Positions 27,611 through 36,103 of a stretch of DNA of 64,000 nucleotides are shown here, piece after piece. The DNA comes from Histidinibacterium aquaticum (GTDB lineage: Bacteria > Pseudomonadota > Alphaproteobacteria > Rhodobacterales > Rhodobacteraceae): positions 62,001 to 126,000 of the forward strand of contig NZ_VYQE01000007.1 in NCBI RefSeq assembly GCF_008710275.1, written 5' to 3'. Numbering within the stretch: position 1 is the first letter of the stretch; the number at the start of each line of letters is the position of its first letter. The notes under the pieces were generated by a model. That model did not search any database. It worked only from the letters and a program-made list of their open reading frames with translations, and was not told the origin of the DNA. The position numbers and the translations under genes were made by a program.

Positions 27611-28576
27611 TCAAACCAGACGGTCCGCAAGCCAGTTGCGGAGCAGGAAATGCGCGATCGCCCCCGGCCGCGCGGGCCGAATCTCGGGATCGCCGCCCGC
27701 CATGGCTTGCATGACCCGCTCCCGCGAGACCCATTGCGCCGCTTCCAGTTCCACAGGGTCGAGCGTGATCTCGGTGCTCAGCGCCTCGCCCCGGCACCCG
27801 AGCATGAGCGAGGCCGGAAAGGGCCAGGGCTGGCTGGAGAGGTAAGACACCGCGCCGACCCGGACCCCTGATTCCTCGAGCACCTCGCGGCGCACGGCGG
27901 CCTCGATGGTCTCGCCTGGCTCGACGAACCCCGCGAGCAGCGAATACATGCCCTCAGGCCAATGCGGCGCGCGTCCGAGAAGCACGGAATTCCCGTGGGT
28001 GATCAGCATGATGACCACCGGATCGGTGCGCGGGAAATGGTGCTGCCCGCAGGCCGGGCACACGCGCTGCCATCCGGCCTGGCGCATCTCGCTCGCGGCG
28101 CCGCAACGGGCGCAGAATCCGTGGCTCGCGTGCCAGCCGAAGATCGCCTTGGCCGTCGCCCCGAGCTCGGCCTCACGCGGCGTGAGCGCGGTCATCACGG
28201 CGCGCAGCTCGACGAAGCGGAGGCTGTCGTCCAGAGCGGGATGGCGCTGCTCGGTCAGGTCGAGGAAGCGTCCGAGCTCTTCCTCGTCCAGCGCCTCGGG
28301 CTCCCACCCGCTGATATCGCAGGCGAAAAGCGGTCCGTCCTCCAGCTGTCCGAGATAGACCGGCGCGGTTTCCGCCTGTGCCATGACAGGATGTCCGAGA
28401 GGCAGCCGCGCGAGAGCGAGGGCCTCCTCGCCCGTCATCAGGACCTTTCCCCGCCACAGCAGCAGCGTCCGGGCCCGGCTGTCCGCGAGCAGGCGCTCCT
28501 GCGCCGCCTCGCCTCGCTCATGCGCCGCGCGGTCGAGCCCGCCGCCGCCGAATGTCACCGTCTCAGCCAGTCGCAT
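27611..28576 (-). CDS. nudC: NAD(H) pyrophosphatase / decapping Nudix hydrolase NudC
   Basis: Hydrolyses NADH (and the NAD cap of RNAs) to NMN(H) and AMP. The protein has the three-part NudC order: N-terminal domain, zinc ribbon with C155, C158, C173 and C176 (FCARCGA...VCPACGQ), and the Nudix domain with GFVEPGETIEAAVRREVLEESGV (216-238), which matches GX5EX7REUXEEXGU. The SQPWPFPASLM motif specific to the NADH-type enzymes follows. I use 28576 (MRLAETVTFGG, 321 aa); an ATG at 28591 would add five residues and has GGGGAG close by, so either is possible. Confidence 0.94.
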   Translation of the reverse strand: MRLAETVTFGGGGLDRAAHERGEAAQERLLADSRARTLLLWRGKVLMTGEEALALARLPLGHPVMAQAETAPVYLGQLEDGPLFACDISGWEPEALDEEELGRFLDLTEQRHPALDDSLRFVELRAVMTALTPREAELGATAKAIFGWHASHGFCARCGAASEMRQAGWQRVCPACGQHHFPRTDPVVIMLITHGNSVLLGRAPHWPEGMYSLLAGFVEPGETIEAAVRREVLEESGVRVGAVSYLSSQPWPFPASLMLGCRGEALSTEITLDPVELEAAQWVSRERVMQAMAGGDPEIRPARPGAIAHFLLRNWLADRLV

Positions 28577-28663
28577 GGCCTTGCCTCGCATGCTCCCCGG
28601 GGCAAGGCAATCCGCGTTCGTCGACGGTTGAAACCGGCGGTGCCGGCGGTTATATCCCGGATC

Positions 28664-28756
28664 GAGAGGTTGGCGCGGGCAAGCACCTCGCCAACCCGGT
28701 CAGGTCCGGAAGGAAGCAGCCGTAACGAGCCTCGCTTGGGTCGTTGTCAGCCTCTC
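28664..28756 (+). ncRNA. ffs: Small signal recognition particle RNA (4.5S)
   Basis: The bacterial SRP RNA pairs with Ffh to target nascent membrane proteins. The diagnostic apical domain is present: GGTCAGGTCCGGAAGGAAGC followed by AGCCGTAACGAGC, with its symmetric and asymmetric loops and GGAA tetraloop. The ends, GAGAGGTTG at 28664 and CAGCCTCTC to 28756, pair to close a single long hairpin of about 93 nt. Exact ends may shift by a few bases. It lies between nudC (divergent) and rsgA (same strand). Confidence 0.95.
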
Positions 28757-28885
28757 ACCTCACAACCTCGGACACGGGAGGGCCCTTGATGATTGTCGTC
28801 ATGCACCTCCCGGGCGGAGCCTGATCCGTCCGGTTCGTCCGGCGCCGTTCGGTGCCAGCCTGAACCTCTCCGAGGACATTCCGAC

Positions 28886-29923
28886 ATGACACACCCGACC
28901 CTGGCCGACCTCGGCTGGCGCGAGGCCTTTGCCCGCCAGTGCGATCCGGCCGATCCTCCGCCGGCGCGGCTCGCCCGCGTGGACCGCGACCGCGTGACCG
29001 CGCTCACCCCCGACGGACCGCTGACCCTGACCTGCCCGCCGGGCCTCTCGACGAGAGAGCTCGCCGTGGGCGACTGGGTCCTGCACGACCCAGCGAGCCA
29101 GCGCATCGCCCACAGGCTCGAACCGCAGACCCGCATCCTGCGCCGGGCCGCCGGGCGCGAGGGCCGCGCGCAACTCATCGCCGCGAACGTGGATACGCTC
29201 GCGATCGTCAGCTCCTGCAACGCCGACTTCAACGAGGCGCGGCTGGAACGCTACCTCGCCGTGGCCGCAGCCGCCGACTGCCTGCCGCTGATCCTGCTCA
29301 CCAAGGCCGATCTCGCCGAGGACCCCGCAGCCTACCGCCGCCGTGCCGCCCGGCTCTCGCCGCTCGCGGTGGTGGAGACGCTGGACGCCCGCGACCCCGG
29401 TGAGCTCGGACGGCTCGCCGGCTGGTGCGGGCCCGGGCAGACGCTGGCCCTGGTGGGGTCCTCGGGGACGGGCAAGACCACGATCACCAACGGCCTGACC
29501 GGCACCGAGGCGGAGACGCGCGGCATCCGCGAGGACGACGCCAAGGGCCGCCACACCACCACCGCGCGCCACCTGCTGCGGGCGCAGGCCGGCGGCTGGA
29601 TCCTCGACACGCCGGGGATGCGCGAGCTGGGACTGGCCGAGGCCTCCGAGGGGATCGAAACGGTCTTCTCCGACCTCACCGAACTGGAGGCGCAGTGTCG
29701 CTTCTCGGACTGCCGGCACGAGACCGAGCCCGGTTGCGCCGTCCGCGCGGCGCTTGAGGAGGGCAGGCTCGACCCGGACCGGCTCGCCCGCTGGGAAAAG
29801 CTCCGGCGCGAGGAGCGGCACAACTCCGAAACGATTGCCGAGGCGCGCGCCCGCCACAAGGGGTTCGCCCGCGTGGTCAAGGCGGCCAAGGCCAGGGCGC
29901 GAAACAAGGGCGGGCTCGACTGA
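28886..29923 (+). CDS. rsgA: Ribosome small subunit-dependent GTPase RsgA
   Basis: A circularly permuted GTPase that checks 30S subunit maturation. The 345-residue protein has an N-terminal OB-fold, then the permuted order G4 (TKAD, 139-142), G1 P-loop GSSGTGKT (191-198), the switch region with ARHL, and G3 DTPG (241-244). The C-terminal zinc site is C271, C276, H278 and C284 (CRFSDCRHETEPGC). The start MTHPTLADLG at 28886 is preferred, since the upstream open frame runs through the SRP RNA region. A basic tail (KAAKARARNKGG) may contact rRNA. Confidence 0.95.
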   Translation: MTHPTLADLGWREAFARQCDPADPPPARLARVDRDRVTALTPDGPLTLTCPPGLSTRELAVGDWVLHDPASQRIAHRLEPQTRILRRAAGREGRAQLIAANVDTLAIVSSCNADFNEARLERYLAVAAAADCLPLILLTKADLAEDPAAYRRRAARLSPLAVVETLDARDPGELGRLAGWCGPGQTLALVGSSGTGKTTITNGLTGTEAETRGIREDDAKGRHTTTARHLLRAQAGGWILDTPGMRELGLAEASEGIETVFSDLTELEAQCRFSDCRHETEPGCAVRAALEEGRLDPDRLARWEKLRREERHNSETIAEARARHKGFARVVKAAKARARNKGGLD

Positions 29924-29991
29924 GCCCGCCCACCGGGGCACCCTGCCCGCGAAGCCCTTGCGAAACGGCGCCGCCTCTCTAGGCTGCAACG

Positions 29992-30354
29992 ATGAGTCCG
30001 AAGGACGACATGGCACGGGACCGCACGGACTGGGCCGAGGATCGAACGATCCTCGCCAACGAACGGACCTTCGCCGGCTGGATGCGCACCGGCATGACCT
30101 CGCTCGTCGTCGCCCTCGGCTCCTCGGCCCTCTTCGCCGAGACCGAGCCGGCCTGGATCGCCAAGACCGTCGCCTCCGTCTTCGTGCTGGTGGCGATCAC
30201 CGTCTTTGCGGCGGGCCTTATCGAATCGCGCCGCGCGCAGCTGCGGATCAAGTCGCATGTCACCGCGCCGCAACCGGCCAAGCGGCTCACCTTCGTCGCC
30301 GTGATCCTGACGCTCGGCGCCATGGGTATCGGCGTCATCATCTGGATGATCTGA
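29992..30354 (+). CDS. DUF202 (YidH-like) membrane protein
   Basis: A 120-residue inner-membrane protein with the DUF202 entry sequence DRTILANERTFAGWMRTGM followed by three spans: about residues 35-50, 57-76 and 97-118. The function of the family is unknown. ATG at 29992 is used; a second ATG at 30010 is possible, and no strong ribosome site picks between them. It stands alone on the plus strand after rsgA, followed by a hairpin and a gene-free stretch before dnaX. Confidence 0.88.
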   Translation: MSPKDDMARDRTDWAEDRTILANERTFAGWMRTGMTSLVVALGSSALFAETEPAWIAKTVASVFVLVAITVFAAGLIESRRAQLRIKSHVTAPQPAKRLTFVAVILTLGAMGIGVIIWMI

Positions 30355-30690
30355 GGACGCACCTGCGCCCCGGCTCGCCTGCCTTGGCGCCGGGGTCATG
30401 GCCTGTTCCTGCCGGAACCGCCTGTTCTTCAGGTCATCCGCCTCGCGGGGCGGGCCGTGGAGGGATGCCAAGCCCCCCAAGGTCACGTCGCGCTGGACCT
30501 GCGCCCCTGGGGCGCCGGCTGCCACGAGTTGCCATATGGCGCGAGGGCGTCACCCCTCGCGGAACGTTCGCGACACGGTCTAGCGCCCCTGGGTTAAGGA
30601 CTCCCTGCCCCACCGTCCGGAGGGCACGCCTGCCGGTGGACCTCGGCGCGCCGGCCCCCTAGATTGGCCCGGTCCCTGACCGGAGCCCCC
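30355..30690. other. 336-base gene-free stretch before dnaX
   Basis: No convincing coding frame is seen here. It holds a hairpin CCCCGGC/GCCGGGG at 30368-30395, probably ending the DUF202 transcript; a tight palindrome GCGCCCC-T-GGGGCGC at 30501-30515; and a perfect 8-base stem CGCGAGGG/CCCTCGCG at 30540-30561 followed by GAACGTTC. The dnaX promoter must lie in the last part. An unknown small RNA is possible but unsupported. Confidence 0.5.
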
Positions 30691-32436
30691 ATGTCCGACG
30701 CCGCCGCCTACCAGGTGCTCGCCCGCAAGTACCGCCCCGAGACCTTTGCCGATCTCGTGGGCCAGGACGCCATGGTGCGGACCCTGAAGAATGCCTTTGC
30801 GGCGGGCCGTATCGCCTCGGCCTTCATCATGACCGGCATCCGCGGCACCGGAAAGACGACCACCGCCCGGATCATCGCCAAGGGTCTCAACTGCATCGGC
30901 CCCGACGGCCAGGGCGGACCGACGACCGATCCCTGCGGCGAATGCGAGCACTGCCGCGCGATCATGGAGGGCCGGCACGTCGACGTCATGGAGATGGACG
31001 CCGCCTCCCGCACCGGCGTCGGTGATATCCGCGAGATCATCGACAGCGTGCACTACCGGGCGGCCTCGGCCCGCTACAAGATCTACATCATCGACGAGGT
31101 CCACATGCTCTCGACGAGCGCGTTCAACGCGCTCCTCAAGACGCTGGAGGAACCGCCCGAGCACGTGAAGTTCATCTTCGCGACCACCGAGATCCGCAAG
31201 GTCCCGGTCACGGTCCTCTCGCGCTGCCAGCGCTTCGACCTGCGCCGGATCGAGCCCGAGGTGATGATCGCGCTCCTGCGCCGCATCGCCGACGCCGAGG
31301 GTGCCGAGATCACCGACGAGGCGCTCGCCCTGATCACCCGCGCCGCCGAGGGCTCGGCCCGCGACGCCGAGAGCCTGCTCGACCAGGCGATCTCGCACGG
31401 GGCGGGCGAGACCACCGCCGAGCAGGTCCGCGCGATGCTGGGCCTCGCCGATCGCGGCCGCGTCCTCGACCTCTTCGACATGATCCTGAAGGGCGACGCA
31501 GGCGGCGCCCTCTCCGAGCTCGCCGCGCAATACGCCGACGGCGCCGACCCGATGGCGGTGCTGCGCGACCTCGCCGAGATCTGCCACTGGGTCTCGATAA
31601 TCAAGATCACGCCGGAGGCCGCCGAGGACCCGACCGTCTCGCCCGAGGAGCGAGACCGCGGCCGGCAGATGGCCGAGGCGCTGCCCATGCGCGTGCTCAC
31701 TCGGCTCTGGCAGATGCTGCTCAAGGCACTGGAGGAGGTGGCCACCGCGCCCAACGGCATGATGGCCGCCGAGATGGCGGTGATCCGCCTCACCCATGTC
31801 GCCGACCTGCCGACCCCGGAGGAACTGGTGCGCAAGCTGGGCGACGGCCCGCCGCCGCCTCCCCCGCCGGGCCCCGGCGCCGCGCCGCCGCAGGCCGCCC
31901 CGGGCGCCGAGGCGCGCGGCCAGCCACAGCCCCGCCCCACGCATCCCGGGCCGTCCGGACCCACCTCGCACGGAACGCTCGCGGTCCGGGCCGAGAGCGC
32001 CCTCGCCCGCTACGCGCGCTTCGAGGACGTCGTCGAGCTGATCCGCCGCCACCGCGACGTGAAATTGCTGGTGGAGGTGGAAACCAATCTCCGCCTCGTC
32101 TCCTATGCCCCCGGCCGGATCGAGTTCGAGCCCACCGAGGACGCCGCGCCCGATCTCGCCTCCAAGCTGGGCTCGCGCCTTCAGGCCTGGACCGGCAACC
32201 GCTGGGCGGTCACCGTCAGCCAGGGTGGCGCGCCCACCATCGCCGAAGAGCGCGAGGCCGCCGAGCGCGCCCTGAAGTCCGAGGCCGAGACCCACCCGCT
32301 CGTGCAGGAGGTGCTGCGCGCCTTCCCCGGGGCCCGGATCACGGAGGTCCGCTCGCGCCAGGAGATCGCGCAGTCCGCCGAAGTCGAGGCCCTGCCGGAG
32401 GTCTCCGAGGAATGGGATCCCTTCGAGGAAGACTGA
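30691..32436 (+). CDS. dnaX: DNA polymerase III subunits gamma and tau
   Basis: The clamp-loader ATPase. The 581-residue protein has Walker A GIRGTGKT (49-56), a zinc module with C68, C82, C85 and C88, Walker B IIDEVH (D135, E136), the SRC motif in VLSRCQRF, then domain III and a long tau-type C-terminal region. A proline-rich linker near residues 390-410 (PPPPPPGPG) separates the loader from the polymerase-binding part. No A-rich slippage site for a shorter gamma form is visible. GGAG lies before the ATG at 30691. It heads the dnaX-ybaB-recR cluster. Confidence 0.97.
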   Translation: MSDAAAYQVLARKYRPETFADLVGQDAMVRTLKNAFAAGRIASAFIMTGIRGTGKTTTARIIAKGLNCIGPDGQGGPTTDPCGECEHCRAIMEGRHVDVMEMDAASRTGVGDIREIIDSVHYRAASARYKIYIIDEVHMLSTSAFNALLKTLEEPPEHVKFIFATTEIRKVPVTVLSRCQRFDLRRIEPEVMIALLRRIADAEGAEITDEALALITRAAEGSARDAESLLDQAISHGAGETTAEQVRAMLGLADRGRVLDLFDMILKGDAGGALSELAAQYADGADPMAVLRDLAEICHWVSIIKITPEAAEDPTVSPEERDRGRQMAEALPMRVLTRLWQMLLKALEEVATAPNGMMAAEMAVIRLTHVADLPTPEELVRKLGDGPPPPPPPGPGAAPPQAAPGAEARGQPQPRPTHPGPSGPTSHGTLAVRAESALARYARFEDVVELIRRHRDVKLLVEVETNLRLVSYAPGRIEFEPTEDAAPDLASKLGSRLQAWTGNRWAVTVSQGGAPTIAEEREAAERALKSEAETHPLVQEVLRAFPGARITEVRSRQEIAQSAEVEALPEVSEEWDPFEED

Positions 32437-32524
32437 GGGGCATCGCGGGCGATAACCGGCCCCCGCCCCTTGCTGGCGGGACCGGGCGTTGCGATATCTG
32501 GGGAAACACGCAGGAGATCCGACG

Positions 32525-32869
32525 ATGTTCAAGGGAATGGGCGGTCTTGGCGACATGGCCAAGATGATGAAATCCGCACAGGAAATGCAGACCAAGATGG
32601 CCGAGCTGCAGGAAGAGCTCGCCCGCATGGAGGTCACCGGCGAAAGCGGGGCGGGGCTGGTGAAGGCGACCTCGACCGTCCAGGGCGAGCTGACCGGGCT
32701 CGACATCGACCCCTCGATCTTCGACCCCAACGAGAAGGAGGTCGTCGAGGACCTGATCCTCGCCGCGATCAAGGACGCGCAATCCCGCGCGCAGGAAAAG
32801 ATGCAGTCCGAGATGGGCAAGCTCACCGAGGGCATGGGTCTGCCCCCGGGCATGAAGCTGCCGTTCTGA
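32525..32869 (+). CDS. YbaB/EbfC family nucleoid-associated protein
   Basis: A 114-residue protein of the YbaB/EbfC family, dimers that bind DNA and influence nucleoid structure. It begins [32 protein letters not shown], the typical glycine-rich start and long coiled-coil helix, followed by a central beta sheet ([26 protein letters not shown]) and a C-terminal helix. AGGAG precedes the start at 32525. Its place between dnaX and recR is conserved across bacteria and supports the call. Confidence 0.95.
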   Translation: MFKGMGGLGDMAKMMKSAQEMQTKMAELQEELARMEVTGESGAGLVKATSTVQGELTGLDIDPSIFDPNEKEVVEDLILAAIKDAQSRAQEKMQSEMGKLTEGMGLPPGMKLPF

Positions 32870-32873
32870 GCGC

Positions 32874-33491
32874 GTGACCGCGGACGCGCGCCCCGTGGCT
32901 GACGCAGGGACAGAGATCGAGACGCTGATCGAGCTCATGGCCAAGCTGCCGGGGCTCGGCCCGCGCTCGGCCCGCCGGGCGGTGCTGCACCTCGTCAAGA
33001 AGCGCGGGGTGCTTCTGATGCCGCTGGCCGAGGCCATGGCCGAGGTCGGCCGGACGATCCGCGAATGCCTGAACTGCGGCAACCTGGCCACCGGCGACAT
33101 CTGCCCGATCTGCGAGAGCGAGAAGCGCGCGAATGGCCAGATCTGCGTGGTCGAGGACGTGGCCGACCTCTGGGCTATGGAACGCGCGCAGGTCTTCACG
33201 GGCCGATACCACGTCCTGGGCGGCACGCTTTCGGCACTCGACGGCACGGGCCCCGAGGAGCTGCGCATCCCCCAACTCCGCGACCGGATCGCGGCCGAGG
33301 ACGTCCGCGAGGTGATCCTCGCCCTGGGCGCCACGATCGACGGTCAGACCACCGCCCACTACATCGCCGACGAGCTCGGTGAGAGCGTCTCGGTGACCTC
33401 GCTCGCGCAGGGCGTGCCCGTGGGCGGCGAGCTCGATTACCTCGACGACGGCACCATCACCGCCGCCCTGAGCGCCCGCAAGGCGCTCTGA
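32874..33491 (+). CDS. recR: Recombination mediator RecR
   Basis: Works with RecF/RecO to load RecA on single-strand gaps. The protein has the N-terminal helix-hairpin-helix ([17 protein letters not shown]), a zinc finger with C65, C68, C77 and C80 (CLNCGN...CPICES), a Toprim domain beginning [14 protein letters not shown], and the Walker B-like C-terminus. Start codons are GTG: 32874 gives 205 aa and 32895 gives 198 aa. The second is closer to the family's usual length, but neither has an obvious ribosome site; translation probably depends on ybaB just upstream. Confidence 0.95.
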   Translation: MTADARPVADAGTEIETLIELMAKLPGLGPRSARRAVLHLVKKRGVLLMPLAEAMAEVGRTIRECLNCGNLATGDICPICESEKRANGQICVVEDVADLWAMERAQVFTGRYHVLGGTLSALDGTGPEELRIPQLRDRIAAEDVREVILALGATIDGQTTAHYIADELGESVSVTSLAQGVPVGGELDYLDDGTITAALSARKAL

Positions 33492-33493
33492 TC

Positions 33494-33569
33494 CCCTTCA
33501 TCTGGCAAGCAAATACCTCAGGGGGTGAATTGGCCGCGCCCGCGGCCAAGAGGGGGACGGCGTCCCCCG
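33494..33569 (-). repeat. Composite intergenic repeat, copy C
   Basis: On the minus strand: hairpin 1 GGGGGAC/GTCCCCC (33569-33553), hairpin 2 TTGGCCGCG/CGCGGCCAA (33550-33531), then the box CCCCCTGAGGTATTTGC...CAGATGAAGGGG (33526-33494), directly after the recR stop. A further GC hairpin with a GCA loop follows at 33615-33631 (GCCGCCC/GGGCGGC). It is the best example of conserved structure with changed stem sequence. Confidence 0.78.
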
Positions 33570-33705
33570 ACCCGCCCGTCCGGCCGCGCAGCGGCGGGGC
33601 GGGCTTGCCCGGCGCCGCCCGCAGGGCGGCACCGCGCGGTCAGAGGAACGTCCGCGCCTCCCCTTGCGTTAGGGCCGATTGACCGATGACCAAGCGAGGG
33701 CTCCG

Positions 33706-35178
33706 ATGACCCAGGGCAAGACGACGACGCGCAAGACCGACAACCGCAGCCGTGGCGGCCGCGCGAAGACAGAATCCGGCTCCTCGAAGAAGGAGGAAAG
33801 CCCCGAGATCAAGACGGTCCGCAAGGCCCAGGGCCGCGTCGAAGCCTTCCGCGAGCTCTCCACCCGCATCAGCGCCGGCGAGGCCGTCACGCTTCCCGTC
33901 CAGCTCACGGGCCAGGCGCGGCGCGAGCACGTCCGGTCCACCCTGCGCGAGGACCACGCCACACGGATCGAGGAGCAATCCTCGGGCGCGAAGGACAAGT
34001 TCGACGAGCTCTCGGGCAACTTCTTCAAGTTCTTCCGCGGCACTGCCCTGCTCTTCTACCGCGACATGGTGGGCCAGGATGCGAGCATGCCCACGGTCAT
34101 GGCCCTTGGTGACGTGCATCCGACCAACTTCGGCGTGATGCCCGACAAGAACGGCGCGCCGATCTTCGGGGTCAACGACTTCGACGAAGTGGTCTACGCG
34201 CCCTTCACCTGGGACCTGAAGCGCGGCGCCACCGGCTTCTGGATCGCCGCCCGCGAGGAGGGCGAGTTGAGCCGCAAGAAGCGACGCAAGGTCGTGACCA
34301 AGTTCGTGCAGGGTTATCTCGCCGCGATGGAGAACTACGCCAAGAACGCCACCGAGAAGAACGACGCCTACCGGATGGACAATTCGCCCAAGGTCATCCG
34401 TCGGCTCTTCCAGGAGGCTTGGGAAGACCGCGAGGAGTGGCTCTGGGACGATTATCTCAAGCCCTCCGGCGAGGGCTTTCGTCCCAACGACGAACTGCAG
34501 CCTCTCTCGGATGAGATCGAGACCTTCCAGAAGGCGGTCAACACGCTCGCTCGGCGCAAGGGCTTCAGCAAGCCCGACCGCGCCGGCGAGCTCAGGGTCA
34601 AGGACGTCTGCGTGCGCCACGGACAGGGCACCGCGTCGCTCGGCCTGCCGCGCTACTATGTCCTGATCGAGGGGCCTTCGAAGAACGCTACCGACGACAT
34701 CATCATCGAGTTCAAGCGCGCCCGCCGCTCGGCCTTGGAGGGGCTCACGCCGCCGACCGAGTTCACCGCCGGAGACAAGGCCGACCGGATCGTGCACGGT
34801 CAGCGGGTGCAACTGGCCCACGGCGACATCTTCTACGGTGCCGTCGAGATCGACGGCGACAGCTTCATGAGCCGGGAGCGCGCCCCCTTCCGGGACGACA
34901 TCGACCTCGACGACCTGAGCTATTCCACCTGGAAGGACTACGCCGAGGTCTGCGGCGCGGCCCTGGCGCAGTCGCACGCGCTGTCCGACGACCTGGGCAA
35001 GATCGACTACGACCTCGAACCCTCGATCGTCGAGGCGGCGCGTCCGCGCAAGCTTTTCGTGAATGACATCATGCGCTTCGCTGAAGAGGCGGCCGACCGG
35101 CTGAAGGCCGACCACAAACTCTTCTGCGAGGACCATGCCGACGGGGCCTTCGACACCATCGACAAGGTCTACAGGTAG
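33706..35178 (+). CDS. DUF2252 family protein
   Basis: A 490-residue cytoplasmic protein. Conserved features of the DUF2252 family are seen: KFFRGTALLFYRDM, GDVHPTNFGV and GVNDFDEV in the first half, resembling the catalytic HxxN and DFD segments of aminoglycoside-phosphotransferase/protein-kinase-like folds, and AQSHALSDDL near the C-terminus. Substrate and activity are unknown. The first 60 residues are rich in Lys, Arg and Ser. ATG at 33706 follows GAGGG; a TTG at 33679 would add nine residues. It converges with trcR, with 12 bases between stops. Confidence 0.88.
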   Translation: MTQGKTTTRKTDNRSRGGRAKTESGSSKKEESPEIKTVRKAQGRVEAFRELSTRISAGEAVTLPVQLTGQARREHVRSTLREDHATRIEEQSSGAKDKFDELSGNFFKFFRGTALLFYRDMVGQDASMPTVMALGDVHPTNFGVMPDKNGAPIFGVNDFDEVVYAPFTWDLKRGATGFWIAAREEGELSRKKRRKVVTKFVQGYLAAMENYAKNATEKNDAYRMDNSPKVIRRLFQEAWEDREEWLWDDYLKPSGEGFRPNDELQPLSDEIETFQKAVNTLARRKGFSKPDRAGELRVKDVCVRHGQGTASLGLPRYYVLIEGPSKNATDDIIIEFKRARRSALEGLTPPTEFTAGDKADRIVHGQRVQLAHGDIFYGAVEIDGDSFMSRERAPFRDDIDLDDLSYSTWKDYAEVCGAALAQSHALSDDLGKIDYDLEPSIVEAARPRKLFVNDIMRFAEEAADRLKADHKLFCEDHADGAFDTIDKVYR

Positions 35179-35190
35179 GCGGTCCGAAGG

Positions 35191-35973
35191 TCAGCGGCGC
35201 TCGCCGCTGTCCTCCTCCTCGTCGTCGTCCGAGCTCTCGGGTAGGTTGAAGAGCGAGTCCGCGTCGATGTTCTCGTCGTGCCTGGGCTCGTCTTCGTCGT
35301 CCTGGCCGGACTTGTCCTCGCCAAGCGTGAAGCTCTCGAGGCCGGAGATCGCCGTCGGCATCTTGGGCTCGGCCTCCATCGACAGGGACTGCTCAGTCGA
35401 GACCAGCTTGCGCCGCTCGTCGTCCGTCATCACCTCGCCTTCGCGCGCCTTGCGCTCGGCGGCCTTGGCGACCGCGGCGTCGAGCTCGGTCTGCTTGCAG
35501 AGGCCCAGCGCGACGGGGTCGATCGGCTCCATCTGGCTGATGTTCCAGTGGGTGCGCTCGCGGATCGACTGGATCGTCGGCTTGGTGGTGCCCACCAGCT
35601 TGGAGATCTGCGCGTCGGCCAGCTCGGGGTGGAACTTCACCAGCCACAGGATGGCGTTCGGCCGGTCCTGCCGCTTCGACAGCGGCGTGTAGCGCGGCCC
35701 GCGGCGCTTTTCCTCGCCCACGGAGGCCGGGTTGAACTTCAGCTTCAGCTTGTGCTGCGGGTCCTTCTCGGCCTTGTCGATCTCGTCCTGGGTGAGCTGA
35801 TTGTTGGCGATCGGGTCGAAGCCCTTCACCCCGGCGGCGACGTCGCCGTCGGCGATGCCCTGCACCTCGAGCTCGTGCAGGCCGCAGAAATCCGCGATCT
35901 GCTTGAAGCTGATCGTCGTGTTGTCCACCAGCCAGACGGCGGTGGCCTTGGCCATGAGCGGCTTGTCGGCCAT
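35191..35973 (-). CDS. trcR: Cell cycle transcriptional regulator TrcR (DUF1013)
   Basis: A 260-residue protein of the alphaproteobacterial DUF1013/TrcR family. The N-terminal two thirds, with WLVDNTTISFKQIADFCGLHELEVQGIADG and AILWLVKFHPELADAQISKLVGTTKPTIQSIRERTHWN, contain two predicted helix-turn-helix segments. The C-terminal about 60 residues are very acidic and disordered (DDEDEPRHDENIDAD, DDDEEEDSGE). AAGGAGG precedes the ATG at 35973; a longer upstream frame lacks this. It diverges from the RNase T2 gene over 130 bases. The role in cell-cycle gene control is from family annotation. Confidence 0.9.
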   Translation of the reverse strand: MADKPLMAKATAVWLVDNTTISFKQIADFCGLHELEVQGIADGDVAAGVKGFDPIANNQLTQDEIDKAEKDPQHKLKLKFNPASVGEEKRRGPRYTPLSKRQDRPNAILWLVKFHPELADAQISKLVGTTKPTIQSIRERTHWNISQMEPIDPVALGLCKQTELDAAVAKAAERKAREGEVMTDDERRKLVSTEQSLSMEAEPKMPTAISGLESFTLGEDKSGQDDEDEPRHDENIDADSLFNLPESSDDDEEEDSGERR

Positions 35974-36103
35974 GTCCCTTGCCTCCTTAGCGCATACGGT
36001 CATCCCCTGCCCCGGAAGGGGCGCGCCGCGGGCGGCGCCGGTTCTCGTTGTCGGGGAACTCGCGCGCTATATAGTCGGCCCGGCCCCGGATGGAAAGACC
36101 TTG

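Noticed and set aside
30691-32436. Programmed frameshift in dnaX
   Set aside because: No A-rich slippery heptamer or equivalent is visible in the region between the ATPase and tau domains.
30580-32853. A 757-codon open frame antisense to dnaX
   Set aside because: It runs opposite dnaX and ybaB, has no recognisable motif and shows the composition of a mirror frame.
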